Assembly (NCBI RefSeq): GCF_004152845.1
Contig: NZ_SEON01000005.1
Location: forward strand, 1-64,000
DNA from: Sphingobium fuliginis
GTDB taxonomy: Bacteria > Pseudomonadota > Alphaproteobacteria > Sphingomonadales > Sphingomonadaceae
Direction of reading: 5' to 3'
Length of the DNA stretch: 64,000 nucleotides
Shown: positions 18,806-31,452 of the stretch, piece after piece
Numbering within the stretch: position 1 is the first letter of the stretch
How the letters are laid out: every line of letters begins with the position of its first letter
Translations under genes and position numbers: made by a program
The notes under the pieces: generated by a model
What the model saw: only the letters and a program-made list of their open reading frames with translations
Told to the model about the DNA's origin: nothing
Databases searched by the model: none

Positions 18806-19416
18806 TGTCAGTGGCAGCGCTTATCCGTCGATCCAGCGACCAGCGGGGTACCGCCATCACGGAATTCGGGCTGATCGCGCCCGTGTTCCTGCTGCTGATG
18901 CTTGGCGCGCTGGACCTGGCGCATACGCTGTACATGCAGGGCGTGCTTCAGGGCGTGGTGCAGAAGGCGGCGCGGGATTCAACGCTGGAAAGCGGTCAGG
19001 AAGAGGCGACGCAGTTGGCCATCAACCAGAAGATCGAAGATCAGGTGAAGCGGCTGGCGGCCAATGCCGAAGTGAGAATCAGCCGTCGCAACTTCTATTC
19101 CTATACGAAGGCGGCCCAGGCAGTCGCAGAGCCTTATAATGACAATAACGGCAACGGCAAATGCGATGATGGCGAACCGTTTCAGGACAATAATGCCAAT
19201 GGCGTTCGGGATGCGGACGGGGGCAGCGAAGGTCAGGGCGGCACCCAGGCAGCCGTGGTCATGATCGTGGACGTCCAATATCCCCGCTTCTTCCCTCTGG
19301 ACAAGATGATCGGCCTACCCGGCAAGGTCCATCTCTCGGCAAAGACCGTGCTGACCAACCAGCCCTATGGCCAGAAACCCGGCGAACCTGTTTCCGTCGT
19401 GAGGAATTGCCCATGA
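18805..19416 (+). CDS. TadE-family pseudopilin-like protein with calcium-loop insert
   Basis: The 203-residue protein has an N-terminal TadE segment: ITEFGLIAPVFLLLMLGALD with the Glu at position 5 of the mature core, typical of TadE-like proteins. Between residues 110 and 145 there is a D/N-rich insert, NNGNGKCDDGEPF and DNNANGVRDADGG, resembling thrombospondin type 3 or dockerin calcium loops. It overlaps its neighbours at both ends (TGATG and ATGA), so the three genes are one operon. Calcium binding is inferred from the motif pattern. Confidence 0.82.
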   Translation: MSVAALIRRSSDQRGTAITEFGLIAPVFLLLMLGALDLAHTLYMQGVLQGVVQKAARDSTLESGQEEATQLAINQKIEDQVKRLAANAEVRISRRNFYSYTKAAQAVAEPYNDNNGNGKCDDGEPFQDNNANGVRDADGGSEGQGGTQAAVVMIVDVQYPRFFPLDKMIGLPGKVHLSAKTVLTNQPYGQKPGEPVSVVRNCP

Positions 19417-20096
19417 GGAGGAACAGCAATATTTTTGCACGCTGTTCGAACTGGATTTGTGGTCTAAGCCGCGCGCAGAACGGCATCGCGGTGGTCGAAT
19501 TCGCCCTATGTCTGCCATTCGTCCTGGTGGCTACTCTTACGGCTGCCGAGCTGGCCAACTATACAGTCACCAAAATGCGCGTCAGCCAGTTGGCATTGCG
19601 GCTTGCCGATGACGGGTCGCGTATTGGGACAGGCGACCTGTTATCAACCAAACAGATAACGGAAGCACAAATAAATGATCTGATGACGGGTGCCGACCTT
19701 CAGGGTTCCGCCCTGGGCCTGTTTTCCAACGGCAAGGTCGTCCTCACCAGCCTTGAACCAGTGGCCAATCCCAACACAACCGATCGCTACCGCATCCGTT
19801 GGCAGCGATGCCGAGGCGGCCTGACCTACTCTTCCGGCTTCGGCAAGCAGGGTGACACCAACCTGACAGGCATTTCGGTCAATGGCCAAACCCTCAAGGC
19901 TCCAGAGGGGGGCGCTGTCATCCTTGCCGAGGTGGCGTATAGATATCAGCCGCTGATCGGATCGCGCTGGCTCAACTTGTCGAGCATGGTTGAGACCGCA
20001 GGGATGTATGTCCGGGACAATCGCGAATATGCAGGACCAACAGGCGGCGTAGGCATCTACAACCCGGAAAATGTGACGGCATCGACCTGTAGTTGA
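19413..20096 (+). CDS. TadE/TadG-like pilus protein
   Basis: The 227-residue protein carries the N-terminal segment QNGIAVVEFALCLPFVLVAT, a TadE-type hydrophobic helix with its conserved Glu. The rest is a soluble extracytoplasmic domain ending with AGMYVRDNREYAGPTGGVG. ATG 19413 overlaps the preceding TGA (ATGA). It is the last gene of the three-gene locus and is followed by a hairpin that lies between it and convergent pdhB. Confidence 0.78.
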   Translation: MRRNSNIFARCSNWICGLSRAQNGIAVVEFALCLPFVLVATLTAAELANYTVTKMRVSQLALRLADDGSRIGTGDLLSTKQITEAQINDLMTGADLQGSALGLFSNGKVVLTSLEPVANPNTTDRYRIRWQRCRGGLTYSSGFGKQGDTNLTGISVNGQTLKAPEGGAVILAEVAYRYQPLIGSRWLNLSSMVETAGMYVRDNREYAGPTGGVGIYNPENVTASTCS

Positions 20097-20124
20097 TGGG
20101 GAGCCGCACGTGCCGCTCCCCATC
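20095..20124. terminator. Bidirectional terminator-like hairpin between the tad locus and pdhB
   Basis: GATGGGGAGC at 20095-20104 and GCTCCCCATC at 20115-20124 form a perfect 10-bp stem. The loop itself contains the palindrome GCACGTGC. It occupies almost the entire gap between two convergent genes. There is no long T-tract on either side. Confidence 0.6.
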
Positions 20125-20130
20125 CGCAGT

Positions 20131-21521
<1,391 letters not shown>

Positions 21522-21522
<1 letters not shown>

Positions 21523-22598
21523 TAATATTGCTCCACCAGCACGTCGGTATAAAGGTCGTGCAGTTCCGGTTCGGGAGAGGTTTCAGCGAAATCCGCCGCG
21601 TCGCTGACGATCTTGCGGATGTCCTGGTCGATCTTCTTGAGTTCGTCCTCCAAGACGCCCAGGTCGGCCAGATATTTCTTGACGCCTTCGATCGGGTCGG
21701 ACTTTTCGCGCATCGACTGCACTTCCTCGCGCGACCGGTATTTGGCCGGATCGGACATGGAATGGCCGCGATAGCGATAGGTCTTCATTTCCAGCAGGAT
21801 CGGACCGTTGCCCGCCTGCACCCATTTCAGCGCCTCTTCCGTCGCGCCGCGCACCGCCAGCACGTCCATGCCGTTCACCTGGATGCCGGGAATGCGGAAG
21901 CTTTCACCGCGCCGGTAAAGCTGGTCTTCCGCGGAGGAGCGGTTGACGCTGGTGCCCATGGCATATTGGTTGTTCTCGATCACGAAGATGATCGGCAGCT
22001 TCCACAGCTCGGCCATGTTGAAGCTTTCGTAGACCTGGCCCTGATTGGCGGCGCCGTCTCCGAAATAGGCGACGCAGACGCCGCCGTCATTATTATACTT
22101 GTGCGCGAAGCCGAGACCGGCGCCAAGCGACACCTGGGCGCCGACGATGCCGTGGCCGCCGTAGAATTTATGCTCGACGCTGAACATGTGCATCGAACCG
22201 CCCTTGCCGCGCGAAATGCCCGCTTCGCGGCCGGTCAGTTCAGCCATGATGACGTTGGGATCGATGCCATAGGCCAGCATGTGGCCATGGTCGCGATAGC
22301 CGGTGATGACGCTGTCCTTGCCGGGCTGGAGCGCCGACTGGATGCCGACGGCGACCGCTTCCTGCCCGATATAGAGGTGGCAGAAGCCGCCGATCAGGCC
22401 CAGGCCGTAAAGCTGGCCGGCCTTTTCCTCGAAACGGCGGATCAGGACCATCTGCCGGTAGAATTCCAGCAGCTCTTCCTTGGTGGCCTTATAATCTTTG
22501 GGAGTGTCGGGGCGAGGCCGGTTATGGTCCGCGCCGGCGGCGGGTGCAGCCGCCTTTGCCTTTGCGCGTGAAGGACGCGGCGTCGTTGGTTTCGCCAA
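21522..22598 (-). CDS. pdhA: Pyruvate dehydrogenase E1 alpha subunit
   Basis: The protein binds thiamine diphosphate and decarboxylates pyruvate with PdhB. Start: TTG 22598 has AAGGAT nearby and gives the usual N-terminus with an Ala/Pro/Lys-rich leader (358 aa); an in-frame extension to 22715 lies upstream without family support. Motifs: [25 protein letters not shown], the ThDP loop [17 protein letters not shown] near residue 200, and [19 protein letters not shown]. Phosphorylation-type serines are not addressed. It lies between ftsB and pdhB on the same strand. Confidence 0.95.
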
Positions 22599-22724
22599 GG
22601 CTCTTATCCTTTTGCGTGGGTGAGGATGGAAGGAAGGCCGGTATAGCGGCAGTCCGCCCCCAAATGCAACGCGGCATGGGGCACAGGAACGCGGCAAAAG
22701 CGATCGGCCAGCCATCGGGAAAGG

Positions 22725-23036
22725 TCAGTTCAGCGGGACGATCACTTCATCATGATGGACGACGCCCAGCTCCCGCCGGATCAGTTCATCGGAAAGATCG
22801 GGATCGACGCGCCGGGGATCGAGCAGGTCCACCCGGTTCTTCAACTCCTGCCGGCTGGCCTGAACCTGCTTCAGTTCAGACTGGGCATGATGGAGCTGCC
22901 GCTTGTAATCGCCCCATGCCAGAACCCCGTTGGAGCCCAGCACCACATAGCCTGCGAAGAAGAGAAGAAGAAGCACCGCAATCGCCGGACCGAAGGCCGA
23001 AAAAAGCAACATGCGGAGTTTCGCGATATGCGCCAT
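22725..23036 (-). CDS. ftsB: Cell-division protein FtsB / septum formation initiator
   Basis: This 103-residue protein has a single membrane segment (IAVLLLLFFAGYVVLGS) near the N-terminus followed by a coiled-coil region (RQLHHAQSELKQVQASRQELKNRVDLL). That architecture is the FtsB/DivIC family, part of the divisome FtsQLB subcomplex. The eno-ftsB-pdhA order is common in alphaproteobacteria, which supports the call. It is smaller and less conserved than its neighbours, so identity rests on architecture and context. Confidence 0.85.
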   Translation of the reverse strand: MAHIAKLRMLLFSAFGPAIAVLLLLFFAGYVVLGSNGVLAWGDYKRQLHHAQSELKQVQASRQELKNRVDLLDPRRVDPDLSDELIRRELGVVHHDEVIVPLN

Positions 23037-23113
23037 GGACCAGTTGAATCACAGGGACGGGCCGGCCGCAAGCAAAATTTACTGCGCTTGCGACCGGATG
23101 TCGAAAATTTGAT

Positions 23114-24505
<1,392 letters not shown>

Positions 24506-24611
24506 TCAAAATAGTAACGGCAACGGAACTGTGGGCGGTGGCGAAGCATTAGAGGCAGAGCCGCCCGCCCGCACAGCGATTCCACCGTATTTCAAAGGGA
24601 GACTTAGGACG

Positions 24612-25232
24612 ATGGCCGACACCCCGGAAACCCCGCCCGCCAAGCGCGCCAGAAAGGCCAGCCCCGCCAAGGCGCCCAAGGCCAAGCCGGCCAAGGCCGC
24701 CCTGTCCGGCACGCTGGTGAAGGCCGCGCCCGTCAAGACCGCCACCACGCGCAAGGCTGCCGCGCCCAAGACGCCGGGCAACGGCGCCGCCGCCCATGGC
24801 TGGACCGCGCAGATCGCGCCGATCAAGGCGCAAGCGGAAAAGGCTGCGAAGGCCGCCGCCGACAAGCTGAACGCCGTGGATTGGAAAGCGCATATCGACC
24901 CGCTCAAGGACCAGGCGTCCAAGACCGCAAAATCCGCCGCGGGCGTCGCCAAGGACAAGACCGGATCGGCCATGCAGAGCCTGGCGAAGCTGATTTCCGA
25001 CACGGCGGGCACCGTCGATGCGAAGCTTGGCCCGCAATATGGCGACTATGCGCGCCAGGCGGCCGAATCGGTGGCCGGCGCCGCGAAGACGCTGGACAGC
25101 AAGGATGTCGACCAGTTGATGACCGAAGCGCGGGATTTCGTGCGCAAGAGCCCGGCCGTGGCCATCGGCGCCGCGGCGGTGGTCGGCTTCGTGCTGATGC
25201 GTCTTGCCAAGGGGTCGGACGAAGACGCCTGA
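24612..25232 (+). CDS. Lys/Ala-rich membrane-anchored protein, YqjD/ElaB-like C-terminus
   Basis: The 206-residue protein has a strongly basic, Ala/Lys/Pro-rich N-terminus (KRARKASPAKAPKAKPAKA), reminiscent of phasins or histone-like tails, and amphipathic helices in the middle. It ends with FVRKSPAVAIGAAAVVGFVL, the conserved DUF883 (YqjD/ElaB) C-terminal membrane anchor. YqjD-type proteins in E. coli associate with ribosomes at the inner membrane; whether this holds here is unknown. It is the first of four linked genes. Confidence 0.72.
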   Translation: MADTPETPPAKRARKASPAKAPKAKPAKAALSGTLVKAAPVKTATTRKAAAPKTPGNGAAAHGWTAQIAPIKAQAEKAAKAAADKLNAVDWKAHIDPLKDQASKTAKSAAGVAKDKTGSAMQSLAKLISDTAGTVDAKLGPQYGDYARQAAESVAGAAKTLDSKDVDQLMTEARDFVRKSPAVAIGAAAVVGFVLMRLAKGSDEDA

Positions 25233-25288
25233 TCGCGTCCTTGCCCATTGACGGACGACAGGGCCCCGGCGCCGGGGCGGAGGATATT

Positions 25289-25645
25289 TTGACTCAAGAG
25301 CCCCTGCAGACCGAGGCACAGGAAGAGTCCGTGCGGGACGTCTTCACACGCCTGTACAGCGACGGGCGGGCCTATGCGGAAGCGGAAGTCGAACGGCAGA
25401 AGCTGCGCGCCGGCATCGTCGGCGCGGGGGTCCGCGATGCGCTGATCTTCGCGACGGCGGGCATCATGCTTGTCTTCGCGGCGATCGTCGCCGGGTTGGT
25501 GGGCATCATATTGGCGTTGTCGCCGCTTGTCGGGCCCGGCTGGGCGACAGGCGCGGTATTCGGCGGCGCGCTGGTCATCGCGCTGCTGCTGCTGCTGGTC
25601 GCGAAGGGCCGCATCGACCGGATGAAGAAGGCGGTGAAGCCATGA
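25289..25645 (+). CDS. YqjE-like holin-superfamily (DUF1469-type) membrane protein
   Basis: The 118-residue protein has a soluble N-terminal helix (VRDVFTRLYSDGRAYAEAEV) and two membrane segments around residues 60-80 and 85-108. This is the arrangement of the YqjE/phage holin superfamily. TTG 25289 has GGAGG five to six bases upstream. It overlaps the next gene (ATGA). Despite the family name, it is a chromosomal envelope protein rather than a phage product. Confidence 0.75.
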   Translation: MTQEPLQTEAQEESVRDVFTRLYSDGRAYAEAEVERQKLRAGIVGAGVRDALIFATAGIMLVFAAIVAGLVGIILALSPLVGPGWATGAVFGGALVIALLLLLVAKGRIDRMKKAVKP

Positions 25646-25965
25646 AGCGCGAAGAAGCCTATCGCGATGCGGTGGCGCGGGCGGATGCGCGCAAGGCCGC
25701 GCTCATCTCCAGCGCCCTCGCCGCCAGGGCGCGCCTCACCCCCGCCCGGCTCAAGCAGGACGCGAAGGACAAGGCAACGGAAACGCTGATGGACGGCGCC
25801 GCCTATGCGGCTGCCAAGGTCCAGCAACGGCCGGCGGCCACGGCCGCGGCGACGGGCGCGCTCGCGCTCTATTTGCTGCGCCGCCCGCTCGGGGCACTTT
25901 TCCGGCAGATATACGTTCGGATAAGCAACCGCACAGAAGAGATTTCGGAGACTGACGATGGCTGA
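25642..25965 (+). CDS. Small Ala/Arg-rich protein with one membrane segment, YqjK-like position
   Basis: The 107-residue protein has a basic amphipathic N-terminus and a hydrophobic segment ATAAATGALALYLLRRPLGA in its C-terminal half. Its start overlaps the preceding gene's stop and its own stop overlaps the next gene's start, so it is embedded in the operon. I recognise no catalytic motif. Its position corresponds to the third small gene (YqjK-like) of yqjDEK-type operons, which is inference. Confidence 0.65.
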   Translation: MKREEAYRDAVARADARKAALISSALAARARLTPARLKQDAKDKATETLMDGAAYAAAKVQQRPAATAAATGALALYLLRRPLGALFRQIYVRISNRTEEISETDDG

Positions 25966-26545
25966 CATCCGCACGCAACTCACCCGCGCCCGTGAAGCCG
26001 CGAACGACATTGCCGGGATCGCGTCCGGCAAGTTCCGCGATACGGCGGATCGCGCGAGGGAAAGCGCCGGCGACCTGATCCAGACGAGCCGTGAAAAGGC
26101 GGGCGATGCCTATGCGGACGCGCGCGACCGGTCGCAACGGATCGCGGCCCGCGCCAATGAAATCGTTCAGGAACACCCCATCGCCGCCGTCGCGGGCGCC
26201 GTCGCGGCCGGAGCCGTCATCGCATGGATGTTCCCCAAGAGCCGCGCGGCCATGAAGGCCCTTCCCGGCCTTGCCAGCAGTGCGGGCGCCAAGGTGCTGG
26301 AAGCGGCGCTCGCCGCCAGGGCCGTGGCGGCGGAAAATGCGGAAAGCCTGCGGTCGAACGCTGGCGAGGCGCTGCACAATGCGGCCGAGGGTACGAGGGA
26401 AGCGGCGGCATCGGCACGCGACAGCGTGGCGTCCGCCGACCTCGGTGCGGAGGCGTCCCGCCTTGCCGACGATGTGGCTGCGCTGGTCGCCGCGAAGGTC
26501 GACGCACTGAGCGAAGCGGTGAAGGCCCGATTGCCAAAAACGTAA
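25958..26545 (+). CDS. DUF883-like protein with extended C-terminal tail
   Basis: The 195-residue protein has long amphipathic helices (ARDRSQRIAARANEIVQEHP) leading to the anchor segment IAAVAGAVAAGAVIAWMF, the classic YqjD/ElaB membrane anchor. Beyond it lies about 90 residues of Ala/Glu-rich helical sequence not usual in short family members. It starts inside the 3' end of the preceding gene. It is the second YqjD-like protein of the operon. The function is unknown. Confidence 0.7.
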   Translation: MADIRTQLTRAREAANDIAGIASGKFRDTADRARESAGDLIQTSREKAGDAYADARDRSQRIAARANEIVQEHPIAAVAGAVAAGAVIAWMFPKSRAAMKALPGLASSAGAKVLEAALAARAVAAENAESLRSNAGEALHNAAEGTREAAASARDSVASADLGAEASRLADDVAALVAAKVDALSEAVKARLPKT

Positions 26546-26650
26546 TCGCGCTGCCGCCAAAAGCATGCTGATCCGGCCGCCTGCCCCCTTGGACGGGTGC
26601 GGGCGGCCTGCTACGCTATGGGTTCACCGAGCAGGAGAACATAAGATACC

Positions 26651-26872
26651 ATGAGCAAGCTGCACCTTGTAATGGGCGGTCGCGTCAAAAATCCTCAAAC
26701 GCTGGAATTCGAAGATCTGAGTTCGATCGAGCTGGTCGGCGTCTATCCCGATTACAGCAGTGCAGAAAATGCCTGGCGCGGCGCTGCTCAGCGGACGGTC
26801 GACGATGCGGAGATGCGCTATGTGATCGTGCACCTGCACCGGCTGCTGGAACCCGATCTGCCCAGCGGCTGA
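26651..26872 (+). CDS. DUF4170 family protein
   Basis: This 73-residue cytoplasmic protein contains the conserved pattern HLVMGGRVKNPQTLEFEDL, GVYPDYSSAENAWRGAAQ and MRYVIVHLHRLLEP. This is the DUF4170 family common in alphaproteobacteria, with no assigned function. ATG 26651 has GCAGGAGAA before it. It stands alone between the envelope operon and the convergent rhomboid gene. Confidence 0.85.
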   Translation: MSKLHLVMGGRVKNPQTLEFEDLSSIELVGVYPDYSSAENAWRGAAQRTVDDAEMRYVIVHLHRLLEPDLPSG

Positions 26873-26891
26873 AGAGCAGGAAAGCCGGGCG

Positions 26892-27551
26892 TCAGGAAAG
26901 GGGCTGGGGACGCTTGCGGAAACGCCAGCGCAGCAAAGGGCGCGTCAGCACCAGCCCCACCAGAAAGCCGCCGATATGCGCGGCAACAGCAATCTGCCCC
27001 AGGTCGCCCAGTCCCTGCGCCGTGGCGAAACCGATCATGAGCTGAAGCACAATCCAGCTTGCCGCCAGCCAGAGCAGACGAACCAGATTGGCCGACACCG
27101 GTCCAACCCGCCGGACCTTCTGCTGGCTGTAGAGCAGCGCATAGGTCGCGATGACCGCCGATATGGCCCCGCTGGCGCCGACCATGGGATTGGTGGAATG
27201 CGGATCGATCGCCCATTGCAGCGCCGTCGCGCCATAGGCTCCGGCAATGTAGAGCAGCAGCGTCGCGCCCTTGTCCAGCACATGCTCCACCTGTCGCCCG
27301 CAGAAGACGAACATGAACAGGTTGAAGCCGACATGCAGCCAGTTGGCATGGACCAGCGTGCAACTGATCGGCGTCAGCCACACCGGAACGGCCGCCATGC
27401 CGGCCAGCAGGGCGCCATCCTCCACCCGTGCGGGGATGAAGCCGGCCATGATCGCGGCATTATCGACCTGCCCCGTCAGGTAAAGCAGCAGGAAGGCGAC
27501 GAAGGTGATCGCCGCAATCCCGTTCGTCATGCGACCGGCAGGCAGTTTCAC
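26892..27551 (-). CDS. Rhomboid-family intramembrane serine protease
   Basis: The 219-residue protein has six hydrophobic segments. The rhomboid signature residues are present: HVGFNLFMFVFCG (H and N of the oxyanion region), the catalytic serine in MVGASGAISAV near residue 125, and the partner His in AAHIGGFLVG near residue 195. The start is either GTG 27551 or ATG 27530. It lies 7 bases downstream of greA, so the two genes are probably co-transcribed. The substrate is unknown. Confidence 0.88.
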   Translation of the reverse strand: MKLPAGRMTNGIAAITFVAFLLLYLTGQVDNAAIMAGFIPARVEDGALLAGMAAVPVWLTPISCTLVHANWLHVGFNLFMFVFCGRQVEHVLDKGATLLLYIAGAYGATALQWAIDPHSTNPMVGASGAISAVIATYALLYSQQKVRRVGPVSANLVRLLWLAASWIVLQLMIGFATAQGLGDLGQIAVAAHIGGFLVGLVLTRPLLRWRFRKRPQPLS

Positions 27552-27558
27552 GGATGGA

Positions 27559-28035
27559 TCAGATGAAATCGATCTTGTCGACCAGGTAGAATTTATCGCC
27601 CGATGGCACCGACACCTCGACCTCCTCGCCGATCTGGCGCCCGATCAGCGCGCGGCCCAGGGGGCTGTTATAGCTGATCATGCCAAGCTTGGCGTCAGCC
27701 TCGGCCTGGCCCACGATCTGGTACTTGACCGGCTTGTCGTCCTCATCAAGCAGGGTGACGGTCGCGCCGAACACGACCTTGTCGCCCGAAAGCGTCCTGG
27801 GATCGATGATCTGGGCACGGGACAGCTTGTCTTCCAGATCGGCAATGGTGGCTTCAACCTGGCCCTGACGCTCCTTGGCGGCGTGATATTCGGCATTTTC
27901 CGACAGATCGCCGTGCGCGCGGGCTTCTTCGATGGCGTCCACGATCAACGGCCGCTCGGCCTTCAACTCGCGGAGCTGCTCGTTGAGCTTGTCATAGCCC
28001 ATCTGCAGCATCGGCATCTTCTCGACGGTCGCCAT
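27559..28035 (-). CDS. greA: Transcription elongation factor GreA
   Basis: GreA rescues backtracked RNA polymerase by stimulating transcript cleavage. The 158-residue protein has the N-terminal coiled coil with the tip acidic residues ([20 protein letters not shown]), then the C-terminal domain ending [24 protein letters not shown] 28035 gives the usual length; an in-frame upstream extension passes through the carB 3' hairpin. It follows carB on the same strand and precedes the rhomboid gene. Confidence 0.96.
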   Translation of the reverse strand: MATVEKMPMLQMGYDKLNEQLRELKAERPLIVDAIEEARAHGDLSENAEYHAAKERQGQVEATIADLEDKLSRAQIIDPRTLSGDKVVFGATVTLLDEDDKPVKYQIVGQAEADAKLGMISYNSPLGRALIGRQIGEEVEVSVPSGDKFYLVDKIDFI

Positions 28036-28069
28036 TCTTGCAAATCCTTCGTCAAAACTTCCCTTTGGC

Positions 28070-28087
28070 GGCCCCGACCTTGGGGCC
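28070..28087 (-). terminator. Possible terminator hairpin after carB
   Basis: GGCCCC at 28070-28075 and GGGGCC at 28082-28087 form a GC-rich stem in the 81-bp gap between carB and greA. On the minus strand a TTTT lies about 13 bases past the stem, too far for a standard terminator, so partial termination or attenuation before greA is the safest reading. Confidence 0.4.
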
Positions 28088-28116
28088 ACCCGCAGCGTGC
28101 TTCCTTGTGCAGGGGA

Positions 28117-31100
28117 TCAGGCTTGCGACACAGGATAATAGGACTGGAGCGAACGCACTTCAAGGGCATGCCCCCGAAGAGCCTCGATCGCATTCGCCGC
28201 CGCGACGCTGGCCGCCGCCGTGGTGAAGCTGGCGACCTTGGCGCGCAGCGCGCTGGTGCGGATCGCCTTGCTGTCCTTGAGCGACTGCCAGCCCTCCGTC
28301 GTGTTGAAGATTAGGTCGACGTCCCCGTCGGTGATCCTGTCGACGATATGCGGACGCCCTTCGGCCACCTTGTTGACCGGCTGGACGGCGATGCCCTGCT
28401 CCTCCAGATAGCGGGCCGTGCCGCCCGTGGCGATGATGGCGAAGCCCAGCGCCGCCATCTTCTGCACGGCGGGCAGGATCACCGGCTTGTCGCTGTCCTT
28501 GACCGACACGAACACCGTGCCGCCCTTGGGCAGGATGGTCCCCGCGCCCAGCTGCGCCTTGGCGAAGGCCGTGGCGAAATCGCTGTCGATGCCCATGACT
28601 TCGCCGGTGCTCTTCATTTCCGGCGAGAGCACCGGATCGACGCCGGGGAAGCGGGCGAAGGGGAAGACGGCTTCCTTGACCGCGATATGGTCGATGGCGT
28701 TCCGGTCGATCTTCGGCAGGTCCTTGAGCTTCTCGCCCGCCATGACGCGGCTGGCGATCTTGGCGATCGGCGTGCCGATGGCCTTGGCGACGAAGGGCAC
28801 GGTCCGGCTGGCGCGGGGATTGACCTCGATCAGATAGACGACGCCGTCCTTGACCGCGAACTGGATGTTCATCAGGCCGCGGACCGACAGCGCGCGGGCG
28901 AGGACATCGGCCTGACGCTCGATCTCCGCGATGATGTCGTCCGACAGGCTGTAGGGCGGCAGCGAGCAGGCGGAGTCGCCGGAATGGACGCCCGCCTCCT
29001 CGATATGCTGGAGCACGCCGGCGACCACCACATCGTCGCCGTCGCAGAGCGCGTCCACATCCACCTCGACCGCGTCGCGCAGATACTGGTCGATCAGCAC
29101 CGGGGAGTCGCCCGACACCTGAACGGCGGTGGCGATATATTCCTCCAGCTGGGCCTGACCATCGACGATCTCCATGGCGCGGCCGCCAAGGACATAGGAG
29201 GGGCGCATCAGCACCGGATAGCCGATGCGGTTGGCGACGGCGATCGCCTCCTCGCGGCTGCGCGCGATGCCGTTGGCGGGCTGCTTCAGTTTCAGCCTGT
29301 CGATCAGCGCGGCGAACCGCTCGCGGTCCTCCGCCAGGTCGATGGCGTCGGGCGACGTGCCCAGGATCGGCACGCCCGCATTTTCCAGCGCCTGCGCCAG
29401 CTTGAGCGGCGTCTGCCCGCCGAACTGGACGATCACGCCGGCCAGCGTTCCGTTCGACATCTCGACGCTCAGGATTTCCAGCACGTCCTCCGCCGTCAGC
29501 GGCTCGAAATAGAGACGGTCCGACGTGTCATAGTCTGTCGACACCGTTTCCGGGTTGCAGTTGACCATGATCGTCTCATAACCCGCCTCCGCCAGCGCGA
29601 AGCAAGCATGGACGCAGCAATAGTCGAACTCGATGCCCTGCCCGATGCGGTTGGGACCGCCGCCCAGGATCACGACCTTCTTCCTGTCGCTGGGCTGCGC
29701 CTCATTCTCCGCATCGCCAAAGATCGGCGCTTCGTAGGTCGAGTACATATAGGGCGTCTTCGCCTCGAACTCGGCGGCGCAGGTGTCGATGCGCTTGAAC
29801 ACGGGGCGCACGCCCAGCCTGTGGCGCAGCGCGCGGACCTCATCCTCGGTGACGCCGCCGGTCATGGCCTTGACCGCTTCGTGGATCAGGCCGGAACCCC
29901 GCGCGATGCCCCGTTCCATGCCGCGCAGATTGGCCGATTTGAGCGCAAGATAGGCAAGGCGCTTGTCGGAAAAGCCCATCGACTTCAGCCGGCGCATGCC
30001 GTCCGCATCCTGCGGCAGGCCGTTGTTCAGAATTTCCGCTTCGGCGTCGATGATCTCCTTGATCCGCTCCAGGAACCAGGGGTCGAACTTCGCGATATTG
30101 TGGATTTCAGCGACGGTGAGGCCCTCGCGCAGGGCCTGCGCGGCGACCAGCAGGCGATCCGGCGTCGGCTGGGCCAGCGCGGCGATGATGTCGTCCTTGG
30201 GCGCGCCGACGAGATGGTCGACCTCATTGAAGCCGCAAAGCCCGGTTTCCAGGCCCCGCAGCGCCTTCTGCATCGATTCATGGATGTTGCGGCCGATCGC
30301 CATCACCTCGCCCACCGACTTCATCGCGGTGCCGAGCAGCGGTTCGGACCCCTTGAACTTCTCGAAGGCGAAGCGCGGAATCTTGGTCACGACATAGTCG
30401 ATGGTCGGCTCGAACGACGCCGGGGTGGCGCCGGTGATGTCGTTCTCGATCTCATCCAGCGTGTAGCCGACGGCGAGCTTCGCCGCGACCTTCGCGATGG
30501 GGAAGCCCGTCGCCTTAGAAGCCAGCGCGGACGAGCGGGAAACGCGCGGGTTCATTTCGATGACGATCAGGCGGCCATCCTTCGGATTGACTGCGAACTG
30601 CACGTTCGAACCGCCTGTTTCCACGCCGATTTCACGCAGCACCGCGATGCTCGCGTTGCGCATGATCTGATATTCCTTGTCGGTCAGCGTCAGCGCGGGC
30701 GCGACGGTGATGGAATCGCCGGTATGGACCCCCATCGGATCGACATTCTCGATCGAGCAGATGATGATGGCATTGTCGTTCCGGTCCCGGACGACCTCCA
30801 TCTCATATTCCTTCCAGCCGAGCAGCGATTCCTCGATCAGCACCTCGGTGGTGGGCGAAGCGTCGAGGCCTGCGGCCACGATCTGCTTGAACTCGTCCTT
30901 GTTATAGGCAACGCCGCCGCCAGTGCCGCCGAGCGTGAAGCTGGGACGGATAATCGAAGGAAGCCCGGTGAATTCAAGGGCTTCCAGCGCTTCTTCCATA
31001 GTATGTGCGATGCGCGAGCGGGCGGATTCCAGCCCGATCTTGTCCATCGCGTCGCGGAATTTCAGGCGGTCCTCCGCCTTGTCGATGGCTGCCGCATCCG

Positions 31101-31452
31101 CGCCGATCATCTTGACGCCGAACTTCTCTAGCGTGCCGTCGTTGAAGAGAGCGAGCGCCGTGTTGAGCGCCGTCTGCCCGCCCATGGTCGGCAACACCGC
31201 GTCGGGGCGTTCCTTCTCGATAATCTTCGCCACGATTTCGGGCGTGATCGGCTCGACATAGGTCGCGTCGGCGAATTCCGGATCGGTCATGATGGTAGCC
31301 GGGTTGGAATTCACCAGGATGATGCGATAGCCCTCTTCCTTGAGCGCCTTCACCGCCTGCGTGCCCGAATAGTCGAACTCGCAAGCCTGGCCGATGATGA
31401 TCGGACCAGCGCCGATGATGAGGATGGAGGAGATGTCGGTGCGTTTGGGCAT
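28117..31452 (-). CDS. carB: Carbamoyl-phosphate synthase large subunit
   Basis: CarB makes carbamoyl phosphate from bicarbonate, ATP and ammonia delivered by CarA, feeding arginine and pyrimidine synthesis. The 1111-residue protein has the two homologous ATP-grasp halves ([17 protein letters not shown]..., and a second starting near residue 590 with [19 protein letters not shown]), and a C-terminal MGS-like allosteric domain (residues about 970-1111, [17 protein letters not shown]). Its ATG overlaps the TAA of the upstream GIY-YIG-like gene (TAATG). Confidence 0.97.
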   Translation of the reverse strand: MPKRTDISSILIIGAGPIIIGQACEFDYSGTQAVKALKEEGYRIILVNSNPATIMTDPEFADATYVEPITPEIVAKIIEKERPDAVLPTMGGQTALNTALALFNDGTLEKFGVKMIGADAAAIDKAEDRLKFRDAMDKIGLESARSRIAHTMEEALEALEFTGLPSIIRPSFTLGGTGGGVAYNKDEFKQIVAAGLDASPTTEVLIEESLLGWKEYEMEVVRDRNDNAIIICSIENVDPMGVHTGDSITVAPALTLTDKEYQIMRNASIAVLREIGVETGGSNVQFAVNPKDGRLIVIEMNPRVSRSSALASKATGFPIAKVAAKLAVGYTLDEIENDITGATPASFEPTIDYVVTKIPRFAFEKFKGSEPLLGTAMKSVGEVMAIGRNIHESMQKALRGLETGLCGFNEVDHLVGAPKDDIIAALAQPTPDRLLVAAQALREGLTVAEIHNIAKFDPWFLERIKEIIDAEAEILNNGLPQDADGMRRLKSMGFSDKRLAYLALKSANLRGMERGIARGSGLIHEAVKAMTGGVTEDEVRALRHRLGVRPVFKRIDTCAAEFEAKTPYMYSTYEAPIFGDAENEAQPSDRKKVVILGGGPNRIGQGIEFDYCCVHACFALAEAGYETIMVNCNPETVSTDYDTSDRLYFEPLTAEDVLEILSVEMSNGTLAGVIVQFGGQTPLKLAQALENAGVPILGTSPDAIDLAEDRERFAALIDRLKLKQPANGIARSREEAIAVANRIGYPVLMRPSYVLGGRAMEIVDGQAQLEEYIATAVQVSGDSPVLIDQYLRDAVEVDVDALCDGDDVVVAGVLQHIEEAGVHSGDSACSLPPYSLSDDIIAEIERQADVLARALSVRGLMNIQFAVKDGVVYLIEVNPRASRTVPFVAKAIGTPIAKIASRVMAGEKLKDLPKIDRNAIDHIAVKEAVFPFARFPGVDPVLSPEMKSTGEVMGIDSDFATAFAKAQLGAGTILPKGGTVFVSVKDSDKPVILPAVQKMAALGFAIIATGGTARYLEEQGIAVQPVNKVAEGRPHIVDRITDGDVDLIFNTTEGWQSLKDSKAIRTSALRAKVASFTTAAASVAAANAIEALRGHALEVRSLQSYYPVSQA

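Noticed and set aside
25289..25645. Phage holin
   Set aside because: It belongs to a holin-named superfamily but sits in a chromosomal YqjD/YqjE-type operon with no phage genes nearby.
28348..31131. Long plus-strand frame opposite carB
   Set aside because: carB is unambiguous on the other strand. The plus-strand product shows no domain and GC-driven shadow composition.
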